IMG/VR virus record: IMGVR_UViG_3300046005_003078
Coordinates: 1 to 20,775 of that record
Length of the DNA: 20,775 bases
Direction: 5' to 3' (one strand)
Source: a virus
Below are positions 8,387 to 13,684 of the stretch, piece after piece. The notes under the pieces were generated by a model, which was not told the DNA's origin, ran no database searches, and saw only the letters and a program-made list of their open reading frames with translations. How positions within the stretch are numbered: position 1 is the stretch's first letter; each line of letters opens with the position of its first letter. Position numbers and translations under genes: made by a program.

Positions 8387-8846
8387 TGATGATTGGTTGA
8401 GGCAGCTGCTTGCCGTCACTTGTGACGTCTATTTTGTCCCCGTACTTCTTAGGCTTTATCTTTGACATAGCCCACTTTCGCGCGTCAATACGTAGGCGTG
8501 AGCGCTGGATATTCTCAGTATTTACTACATCAATTGTAGCGCCATTGCCAAGCTCTCGCTCCATATAGTCGTTGGCACTGTTATCCGCTATATCCAGCAA
8601 CTCATCTGCCATTAGATCAGCTTGAATGTCACGGGCGGTCTTGTAATGCTCCAAAAACTCTGGTCTAGTTTTATCAAGTAACCAGTAGAATACGGTTGAC
8701 GCACGGGGCATCGCTTCATCACGGCAAATGGCACGTAAGCTTTCACCCCCCGCAAGGCGCGCACATATTGCCTGCCCTAACTCCGGTGTGTAGATAGATG
8801 GCCTGCCATTTGGCTTTGATGCTGATTTTTTCTTTTTCTTTTCCAT
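8352..8846 (-). CDS. Terminase small subunit (Sf6 gp1-like)
   Basis: The start at 8846 gives a 164-aa protein beginning MEKKKKKSASKPNGRPSIYTP, 7 bases after the upstream stop. The frame is open further upstream, but that segment overlaps the previous gene and looks non-coding. The N-terminal half is a helix-turn-helix recognised in Sf6-type small terminases: GRPSIYTPELGQAICARLAG, GESLRAICRDEAMPRASTV, then FLEHYKTARDIQADLMADEL and LLDIADNS. This subunit recognises packaging DNA and regulates the large subunit. The poly-lysine N-terminus adds a basic DNA-binding tail. It overlaps terL, so the two are probably translationally coupled. Confidence 0.9.
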   Translation of the reverse strand: MEKKKKKSASKPNGRPSIYTPELGQAICARLAGGESLRAICRDEAMPRASTVFYWLLDKTRPEFLEHYKTARDIQADLMADELLDIADNSANDYMERELGNGATIDVVNTENIQRSRLRIDARKWAMSKIKPKKYGDKIDVTSDGKQLPQPIINVHRDNGNAQD

Positions 8847-8853
8847 ATGTAAA

Positions 8854-9081
8854 TTATAGCCCATTACGATTAACAATGCGCCAGACAAAGGTGCGCCCCC
8901 TACGCACCCGCCGCACGTCAAGCTGTGTCCTCGTCAATATCAGGCTGGCATCAACAGCGATTTCCTGTAGCTCTTTCTTGTCCAGCTCAGCAAAATCAAT
9001 GTCTAGTAGGTACCGACCACGCTCCTGCCGATAGCGGAATATGGCAAGACGTAAATCCTGTAAGCGAATGGATGTAAGCAT
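8854..9081 (-). CDS. Small basic protein, 75 aa, upstream of terminase
   Basis: I choose the ATG at 9081 (MLTSIRLQDLRLAIFRYRQE) because a GGGGAAA Shine-Dalgarno-like run sits 5 bases upstream; the frame is open to 9114. The protein is rich in Arg and Leu with no membrane segment, and ends in a strand-like DVRRVRRGRTFVWRIVNRNGL. I do not recognise a family. Position directly before terS suggests a packaging or late-gene accessory role, perhaps nucleic-acid binding, but that is inference from charge and position. The Shine-Dalgarno run lies in one arm of an inverted repeat (9087-9144). Confidence 0.6.
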   Translation of the reverse strand: MLTSIRLQDLRLAIFRYRQERGRYLLDIDFAELDKKELQEIAVDASLILTRTQLDVRRVRRGRTFVWRIVNRNGL

Positions 9082-9086
9082 GGGTA

Positions 9087-9144
9087 TTTCCCCATGAATA
9101 ATACTATACAACACAACACTACATTACTGTGCTTTATGGGGAAA
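9087..9144. repeat. 9-bp inverted repeat that could mask a ribosome binding site
   Basis: The arms TTTCCCCAT (9087-9095) and ATGGGGAAA (9136-9144) are perfectly complementary and 40 bases apart. On the minus-strand transcript the downstream arm contains the GGGGAAA ribosome-binding run for the 75-aa gene starting at 9081. Pairing would hide it. No clear promoter was found between the arms. Confidence 0.55.
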
Positions 9145-9145
9145 A

Positions 9146-10471
9146 CTAACTACCAGCGTCACCCAGAGCCTTTACACCTTTACGCCCGATTTCAACCTCC
9201 ACACCGTTCTGTCCCACGCGGGCCGAGCCAGCCAGGCCCATCAGGGCTTTGAGGGCTAGTGACGCATCATCTAGGTGGGTTGTCTGGTTGCTTTCGGTAA
9301 AAAGGTTTCGTGTAACTGCTTCCACCCATTCATCTGGCAGATCACCTTTATGCTCATGCTTGATTTCGTGGATGGCCTCAATAACCCATGAAGCGCGGGC
9401 AACATCGGTGCTAAACTGCTGAAAATTACGCGTAAAGCGCACATCGTCATCAAAGTACCGCTTCATCCAGCTCGCAGCCCAAGTGAGGGAGCCTACAGCA
9501 ATAAGACCGGATATTAGAGCTTTGCCAGCCAGAAACCATGACAATACAGGGAAGCTAGCTATTACAGTATTTATTGTTGCGTCTGGTTCAGCTGCCGACA
9601 TTGGTGCGTTTTTAGCCATAGCTTTAGCAACAACGCTCAAATCTGCAACGACACCGGCATCAATCTGTAGGGCGCGCACAGTCTGAAAGGCAATGATGGA
9701 CGATACAGAACCGCCTAACAATGCTACAAGAAAGATAGACAGGCCGTAGATGCGTGCTTGAAATGGCAACGTAGTGCGCCCGTTAAGACTTTCAGAAAGA
9801 TTGGTGATACTGTTGCCGATACGGCGGCGCTCAGCCATATGAGATTGCAATTCGAGCTTTTCACGCTCTCCTTGAAGCTCAGCAAGTTTGCGCTCATGTA
9901 CTTCCTCACGGCGGGCTTCGGCGGCTTTTGCATCGGAGTCAAGCTGGGCACGTTTGGTTATCATATCGTCTGTCGCCGTGGACAGAGACTCGATCATCCG
10001 CTGATGGTTGGCGCTTTGGCTAATCATCAGCTCGCGTAGTGTATCTTGCGCCTTACCTGTGTCAAAGCTCGCTGCTGGTGTTTCGTGCTGGGTGATGGCG
10101 GAAAAGATACTACGTATAACCTCTGTATACGATTGCCATTGACCTGGGCTAGCACCCAAACGCACCGTCACAGTATCAAAGTTGAAGTCACTGGGCGAAG
10201 GCTGGTCGCGAGCGAAACGCACATAGTGTACCTGCACCGATTGGTTATTTGGCTGGTGTATACCATTCCAGATAAACTCAGGTATAGCGTAGGAACCGGT
10301 GTGTATGTTTTCTTCACCATAGGCAGCTACTTGTACGTTAAAGCCACGTGCAATATTGACATGAATAGGATCGGTGGCACCAATAATGTCACGAATTTCG
10401 CACATAATGCGATAGGCAGTGATGTCATCAAGCTTGTGTATTCTAAAAATCTGCTCGCCGTTGTTAGACAT
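9146..10471 (-). CDS. Membrane protein with long coiled coil, unknown function (441 aa)
   Basis: The start at 10471 is supported by GAGGT about 5 bases upstream. The N-terminal ~130 residues look like a soluble alpha/beta domain. Residues about 140-215 are highly charged and helical (KAAEARREEVHERKLAELQ), a likely coiled coil. Two hydrophobic stretches follow, about 241-262 (IYGLSIFLVALLGGSVSSII) and 308-333 (VLSWFLAGKALISGLIAVGS), the second next to a basic WMKRYF. The C-terminal 100 residues are soluble, with the tail VEVEIGRKGVKAL. I do not recognise a family. It lies between DUF932 and the terminase genes, led by its own 196-bp intergenic region. Membrane anchoring, infection exclusion, lysis control or DNA entry are all possible; none is shown. 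Confidence 0.8.
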   Translation of the reverse strand: MSNNGEQIFRIHKLDDITAYRIMCEIRDIIGATDPIHVNIARGFNVQVAAYGEENIHTGSYAIPEFIWNGIHQPNNQSVQVHYVRFARDQPSPSDFNFDTVTVRLGASPGQWQSYTEVIRSIFSAITQHETPAASFDTGKAQDTLRELMISQSANHQRMIESLSTATDDMITKRAQLDSDAKAAEARREEVHERKLAELQGEREKLELQSHMAERRRIGNSITNLSESLNGRTTLPFQARIYGLSIFLVALLGGSVSSIIAFQTVRALQIDAGVVADLSVVAKAMAKNAPMSAAEPDATINTVIASFPVLSWFLAGKALISGLIAVGSLTWAASWMKRYFDDDVRFTRNFQQFSTDVARASWVIEAIHEIKHEHKGDLPDEWVEAVTRNLFTESNQTTHLDDASLALKALMGLAGSARVGQNGVEVEIGRKGVKALGDAGS

Positions 10472-10630
10472 GAAGACCTCGCTGAAAATCTGGCGGCACT
10501 ATCTCCCCTCCCCCGCTAGATGTCTAGGTGTTTTTCTCCTTGGAGGTGTAGAAAGAGGGGGTATCGGTGGGGTGGGGGACACCCCCTACACTAGCGAGAT
10601 AACCTTATTTAGAGCCGTGTATTGCTGATA
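10472..10630 (-). promoter_or_regulatory. G/C-rich leader upstream of the late genes
   Basis: This gap separates the DUF932 terminator from the 441-aa gene and probably holds the promoter for the packaging/head operon, although I see no convincing -35/-10 pair. It has runs of 4-5 G or C: a GC hairpin (10574-10578 with 10582-10586, 3-base loop), further G runs at 10557-10561 and 10569-10572, and a small palindrome CTAGATGTCTAG-type element near 10515-10526. Close to the gene is the GAGGT ribosome binding site. Confidence 0.4.
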
Positions 10631-10660
10631 AAGAAAAACAGCCCCGCGATTGGGGCTGTT
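10631..10660 (-). terminator. Intrinsic terminator after the DUF932 gene
   Basis: Nine-base-pair perfect stem AACAGCCCC (10637-10645) with GGGGCTGTT (10652-10660), 6-base loop, followed on the minus strand by TTTTTCTT (10631-10638). It lies 7 bases beyond the DUF932 stop codon and separates this gene from the late operon. Confidence 0.92.
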
Positions 10661-10667
10661 GATAGTC

Positions 10668-11384
10668 TTATGCAGCGATGCGTTCACACACACCGTCAAT
10701 GATGTCGTGCAGCACCTTAGTACCTTGCGGATTTTCAGCGACCTTGCCAGTCAGTGCAAATGTGCAAGCGTTGAAAAGACGCCACGGGCTATGATCGCCC
10801 CAGTCATGCGGCGGGCGGTCATAGGCATCAACCACGTCACCGATGCGGGTGAGGTTGATAACGCCCTTGCGGAACATTTCCATGATGCCATGGTTCATGA
10901 GCTGATCCGGCAACGGAAGCGCCTTGTACCGGTCAAAGCGTACCGTTTGCTGGCGGCGTTGGTCGGCCAGCGGTTCGATGATTTCCGCAATCAATCCAGG
11001 CAGTTCCCTTTTGATTTTGGGAGTGTGCCGCCGCTTGATGACGTGCTCACCGGTAAATGCCATGTTGTCGCAGCAGAAGACCCGACTGCCGAAGCTTACG
11101 CCCACGGGAAACGACTTGTCGTGGCTGTTCCGAAGACCAACCATGTCCGTGTAGTCGCCATGCTCCGACCGCAACGACAGAACACCAAAGAAGCGGTCGC
11201 CAGTTGGCGTAACGCCGTAGTCCTCCCCCACCACCTCGTGACCAAAGAATGTCAGCGAGTGCTTCACGTAGTCCACCACTGAATGGTGGGGGATAGGGTA
11301 GTGGGTTGATGTTGGCGCTGGGGTCGCAAGGGCGCGCAAACTGGCGTAGCCAATTGGGGTTGCCCCCGAGTGCAGCATTAGCAT
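10668..11384 (-). CDS. DUF932 phage/plasmid-like protein
   Basis: This 238-aa protein belongs with the DUF932 (phage/plasmid-like, TIGR03299-related) family, recognisable from SLTFFGHEVVGEDYGVTP, FFGVLSLRSEH, VGLRNSHDKSFPVGVSFG, GSRVFCCDNMAFTGEH and, at the C-terminus, DWGDHSPWRLFNACTFALTG. Members are widespread on plasmids and phages. Their biochemical role is not established; links to DNA metabolism are suggested by genomic context only. A strong AGGAGG site precedes the ATG and overlaps the stop codon of the 88-aa gene, so the two form an operon ending at the hairpin terminator at 10631-10660. It is shorter than many family members but shows no break. Confidence 0.9.
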   Translation of the reverse strand: MLMLHSGATPIGYASLRALATPAPTSTHYPIPHHSVVDYVKHSLTFFGHEVVGEDYGVTPTGDRFFGVLSLRSEHGDYTDMVGLRNSHDKSFPVGVSFGSRVFCCDNMAFTGEHVIKRRHTPKIKRELPGLIAEIIEPLADQRRQQTVRFDRYKALPLPDQLMNHGIMEMFRKGVINLTRIGDVVDAYDRPPHDWGDHSPWRLFNACTFALTGKVAENPQGTKVLHDIIDGVCERIAA

Positions 11385-11393
11385 GGTAGCCTC

Positions 11394-11660
11394 CTAGAAC
11401 AATGAAAGTTGACGGGATTGCTGGACATACGCCTGCCAGCTCGGCTCGTTAGCCCAGTGATTGAGCCAATCGGTTACAAACGCCTCGGGGGTTTCCCAAA
11501 GCGCTAGTTCTTGCGGGTGCAGGAAGTGCGAGCGGTAGCCTGTCTCTGTGACGGGTAACCTCTGTGGCGCGCGTAGCTCAATATGGTGAAAAGGCGAGCT
11601 ATAGGCGGGCTGTGTATATGAGAGGGTGATTTCTATGCCACCCCAAACAAGGATGGACAT
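11394..11660 (-). CDS. Small conserved-looking protein, 88 aa, in operon with DUF932
   Basis: I use the ATG at 11660 (MSILVWGGIEITLSYTQP), which has GAGG 7 bases upstream; the frame begins at 11672. The sequence has a beta-rich N-terminus, the block PVTETGYRSHFLHPQEL, a helical AFVTDWLNHWANEPSW and a terminal SRQLSLF. I recall similar small proteins next to DUF932 genes on alphaproteobacterial plasmids and prophages, without known function. The stop codon overlaps the DUF932 ribosome binding site, so both are co-translated from the extended -10 promoter at 11694-11702. Confidence 0.75.
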   Translation of the reverse strand: MSILVWGGIEITLSYTQPAYSSPFHHIELRAPQRLPVTETGYRSHFLHPQELALWETPEAFVTDWLNHWANEPSWQAYVQQSRQLSLF

Positions 11661-11693
11661 AGTGTGCCTCATGTAAATGTGCTGTCTGAGGTA

Positions 11694-11702
11694 AGTATAG
11701 CA
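11694..11702 (-). promoter_or_regulatory. Extended -10 promoter for the 88-aa/DUF932 operon
   Basis: The minus strand reads TGCTATACT, a TGn plus TATAAT-like extended -10 element, about 33 bases upstream of the 88-aa start codon. No good -35 hexamer is present, as is usual for extended -10 promoters. It directly follows the terminator of the SPFH gene, so a new transcript plausibly starts near 11687. Confidence 0.55.
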
Positions 11703-11704
11703 GT

Positions 11705-11735
11705 TAAAAAGAAACCCCGCCTGTTAGAGCGGGGT
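11705..11735 (-). terminator. Intrinsic terminator after the SPFH gene
   Basis: Stem ACCCCGC (11714-11720) with GCGGGGT (11729-11735), 8-base loop, followed on the minus strand by a T-rich tract TTCTTTTTA (11705-11713). It is 10 bases past the SPFH stop codon. Confidence 0.88.
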
Positions 11736-11745
11736 AATCTTCGAT

Positions 11746-12555
11746 TTATTGGTTCAGGTCTATGAATGGCACTGTAGCGTTTGGAACCATCGTTGTAGGG
11801 ACGTTACCGTTCCACTTCTCAATGGCCTTTAGCTTTACGTAGTCTGCACCACCCTGTGATGTTACAGCTTCCGCCTGAATGCGGATAGATTCCGCCTCGG
11901 CTTTGGCTGTTACAACCTTTTGCTCCGCCTCATACTTTGTTTGTTCCAGCTTATTCTTTGAGGCTAAAGCATCTTGTTCTGCCTGCACTTTGGCCTCTAC
12001 AGCCTGATTAAACGCCGGTGAAAAGTCAAAGTTGGTAATCAGCACCTCTGTAACAATGATGTTGCGTGTAGCTAGGCGCAATTTCAAGTCTTGATAGATA
12101 ACCCCCTTTACCTCCTCACGCTTTGTAATAAGCTCCTCGGCTGTATACTTAGCGGTAGCCCCCTTTACCGCTTCTTGTACACTAGGCTCAATTACGCGTG
12201 TTGAATATTCAGTTTTTAGCTCACGATAGATGTCCACCACCTTTGAGCTATCAAGATTGTAGTTGACAGACACTTGTGTACTGACTGACTGCAAATCCTT
12301 ACTGGCTGCGCTCGCTGGCACCGCCAATTGTTGCGTTGTAATGTCCATTTTCACTACATTAGTAGTAAACGGATTGACTAAGTGAAGACCCTCACCGATT
12401 GTTCCGTCAATAGCCCCAAACTTAGTGATGATTCCTACTTGCTGCGACTGCACCATTGCAAAAGGGTTCATTATTAGCAGAACTACAAGAAATAGAAACA
12501 ACACAACTCCGCTCACAATCCACTTGACCCTACCGTCTGTTTCGTTTTCGTACAT
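11746..12555 (-). CDS. Prohibitin/SPFH (Band 7) membrane protein
   Basis: The 269-aa protein has a single N-terminal membrane helix (about residues 12-30, IVSGVVLFLFLVVLLIM) followed by an SPFH/Band 7 domain: VGIITKFGAIDGTIGEGLHLVNPF, VPASAASKDLQSVSTQVSVNYNLD, EPSVQEAVKGATAKYTAEELITKREEV and VTEVLITNFDFSPAFNQAVEAK, each only approximately bounded. A coiled coil runs from about 185 to 230 (KLEQTKYEAEQKVVTAKAEAES), as in prohibitin and HflK/C relatives. These proteins form large ring or cage assemblies that organise membranes and control proteases such as FtsH. A phage copy could tune host proteolysis (for example lysis-lysogeny decisions) or membrane state; this is inference. It overlaps the preceding 43-aa gene by 26 bases and has no Shine-Dalgarno sequence, so it is probably coupled to it. 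Confidence 0.92.
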   Translation of the reverse strand: MYENETDGRVKWIVSGVVLFLFLVVLLIMNPFAMVQSQQVGIITKFGAIDGTIGEGLHLVNPFTTNVVKMDITTQQLAVPASAASKDLQSVSTQVSVNYNLDSSKVVDIYRELKTEYSTRVIEPSVQEAVKGATAKYTAEELITKREEVKGVIYQDLKLRLATRNIIVTEVLITNFDFSPAFNQAVEAKVQAEQDALASKNKLEQTKYEAEQKVVTAKAEAESIRIQAEAVTSQGGADYVKLKAIEKWNGNVPTTMVPNATVPFIDLNQ

Positions 12556-12661
12556 TTTTAGTTGAATTAGATTTTAGTAACGACTTCATAAAGAGGGCAA
12601 AGATAGTTGCTAGAACCAACATCACTGCCCATTGAAAGATTTTTGCAAATGCAATTATCAT
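12530..12661 (-). CDS. 43-aa membrane mini-protein overlapping the SPFH gene
   Basis: A short ORF reads MIIAFAKIFQWAVMLVLATI and continues into a basic tail ending RKRNRR. It is one predicted membrane helix (residues about 2-25) plus a Lys/Arg-rich cytosolic tail, consistent with an inward positive end. An AGGGGT ribosome-binding run (12670-12675) lies about 9 bases before the ATG. Its stop codon falls inside the SPFH gene, giving a 26-base overlap. Single-pass mini-proteins often regulate larger membrane partners, and SPFH proteins are plausible ones; holin- or antiholin-like activity is another option. No homolog is recognised. A better ribosome binding site than the SPFH gene itself supports it being real. 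Confidence 0.65.
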   Translation of the reverse strand: MIIAFAKIFQWAVMLVLATIFALFMKSLLKSNSTKNVRKRNRR

Positions 12662-12684
12662 ATATTTATACCCCTGTTTTTAAT

Positions 12685-12735
12685 ACCAAAGCCTATTACC
12701 TCCTTGCGAGTGGTAATAGGCTTTGGTCGCAAGGA
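12685..12735 (-). promoter_or_regulatory. Leader hairpin with two mutually exclusive pairings
   Basis: Positions 12685-12700 and 12712-12727 form a perfect 16-bp stem with an 11-base loop. The loop (12701-12709, TCCTTGCGA on the plus strand) is also perfectly complementary over 9 bases to 12727-12735, immediately outside the stem, so the two pairings compete. On the transcript the loop and descending arm read AAGGAGGT, a perfect ribosome-binding sequence with no ATG at proper distance. The element sits between a good promoter and the mini-protein/SPFH genes, so it is transcribed as their 5' leader. It has no T-run and is therefore not a normal terminator. Confidence 0.7.
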
Positions 12736-12742
12736 TAGATAC

Positions 12743-12771
12743 ATTATACAAAAGAAAACAGGCTCTGCAAA
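12743..12771 (-). promoter_or_regulatory. Sigma70-type promoter for the mini-protein/SPFH operon
   Basis: The minus strand has TTTGCA (12766-12771), a 17-base spacer and a perfect TATAAT (12743-12748). The -35 lies inside the terminator of the upstream primase-like gene. Transcription would begin near 12736, just before the leader hairpin. Confidence 0.7.
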
Positions 12772-12783
12772 TGAGAGCCTGTT
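12749..12783 (-). terminator. Intrinsic terminator after the CHC2-like gene
   Basis: Ten-base-pair perfect stem AACAGGCTCT (12757-12766) with AGAGCCTGTT (12774-12783), 7-base loop, then a T-rich tract on the minus strand (12749-12758). It begins 5 bases after the stop codon of the CHC2-like gene. Confidence 0.9.
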
Positions 12784-12788
12784 AGTAG

Positions 12789-13316
12789 TCACCACGACCA
12801 TTTGGGCGGCAAGTGCAGTTCCGTAGCACCTACATACCCTGCAAGTTTTCCGTTTGCCAACCTCACTGGTATAGCAACCTTGCCTTTGAGCATACCCCTT
12901 GGGGCGTACCCAATTCCTAAGCGTTCCGCGTCCCCAGGCTCAAAGCCCAGAGCTACAACCGCTTCATGGTCGTGGATCAAGTATTCCAAAGGCTTGAATC
13001 CCTCACTGGGTGGTTCTCCCTTGGTAGCCTTCTCCTTGGACCGTTCAGCACCAGAAAGCCATGAAGCCGCTTCCTTGGCACCAATTCCTTTCACATGTGA
13101 AACCAATTGGATTTGGTCGCCACCCTTGCCCCATGTAAAGCAAAAGAAGACGCCCTTTTCCGGTGTAACGACAAGATTCCTGTCGCCACTACTTTCGCAC
13201 GTGGGACACTTCCCACGAAAGCTTGAGCCTGCCTTGTTGAGGTTCAAGCTAAGCCGCTCTACCACCTCACTGATGGGATTTGCAGCTTTAATTTCCTCAA
13301 AATTAAGGAACGACAT
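12789..13316 (-). CDS. Stand-alone CHC2-type primase zinc-finger protein
   Basis: The ATG at 13316 (MSFLNFEEIKAANPISEVVE) is chosen because GGAGG lies 8 bases upstream; the frame opens at 13349. Residues 7-85 resemble the N-terminal zinc-binding domain of DnaG-type primases: PISEVVERLSLNLNKAG, FRGKCPTC (Cys37, Cys40), a beta hairpin, FFCFTWGKGGD (Cys59) and LVSHVKGIGAKEAASWL. The usual fourth ligand is absent (Trp62 where Cys is expected). The C-terminal part (LGIGYAPRGMLKGKVAIPVRL, GYVGATEL) resembles the segment that leads into a TOPRIM fold, but the catalytic TOPRIM and helicase parts are missing at 175 aa. It could be a DNA-binding accessory for replication. The gene looks intact rather than truncated, with a clean terminator. 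Confidence 0.78.
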   Translation of the reverse strand: MSFLNFEEIKAANPISEVVERLSLNLNKAGSSFRGKCPTCESSGDRNLVVTPEKGVFFCFTWGKGGDQIQLVSHVKGIGAKEAASWLSGAERSKEKATKGEPPSEGFKPLEYLIHDHEAVVALGFEPGDAERLGIGYAPRGMLKGKVAIPVRLANGKLAGYVGATELHLPPKWSW

Positions 13317-13420
13317 TGGAATATCCTCCACTGGGTTATCCAATACCATTGTACACCCCCACGTAACTAATTACCCGCCTGTGTAGTACTATTGGTGTAG
13401 GACAACAGAAGGAGATTGTT

Positions 13421-13642
13421 ATGTCCAACGCACCAGTCAAGAAGTTCCGCATCGGTCTTGTGGTCGCCACTGTGTGGAAAAACGAAACAGATGGCGGCAA
13501 ACCGTTCTACACCGTCAACTTTCAGCGCCAATACAAGAACAGCGCTGGCGAGTGGCAAGCAGGCGACAACTACAACCACGATGATCTGCTGAACATGGCA
13601 AAGGTTGCCGAACGTGCAGAATCCTATATCGCGGAACAATAG
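13421..13642 (+). CDS. 73-aa protein, only plus-strand gene
   Basis: A short ORF beginning MSNAPVKKFRIGLVVATVW with a beta-rich middle (PFYTVNFQRQYKNSAGEW) and a helical end (DLLNMAKVAERAESYIAEQ). It has an excellent AAGGAG ribosome binding site 7 bases before the ATG, a TACTAT -10-like element at 13387-13392 without a clear -35, and a strong terminator after it, so it is an autonomous transcription unit. Similar small proteins occur on plasmids and phages as hypotheticals; I know of no function. It is transcribed divergently from the CHC2-like gene and convergently with the replication-relaxation gene. Single-stranded-DNA or replication accessory roles would fit the neighbours but are inference. 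Confidence 0.82.
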   Translation: MSNAPVKKFRIGLVVATVWKNETDGGKPFYTVNFQRQYKNSAGEWQAGDNYNHDDLLNMAKVAERAESYIAEQ

Positions 13643-13649
13643 GTATCAG

Positions 13650-13684
13650 CCCCCGACACTAATCTGTCGGGGGTTTCTTTGTTT
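13650..13684 (+). terminator. Intrinsic terminator after the 73-aa gene
   Basis: Nine-base-pair stem CCCCCGACA (13650-13658) with TGTCGGGGG (13665-13673), 6-base loop, then TTTCTTTGTTT on the plus strand. It overlaps the 3' end of the convergent replication-relaxation gene. Confidence 0.92.

Noticed and set aside
10557-10586. G-quadruplex in the late leader.
   Set aside because: Only three runs of at least four G are present; the fourth is just GG, and one run is already paired in a tight GC hairpin.
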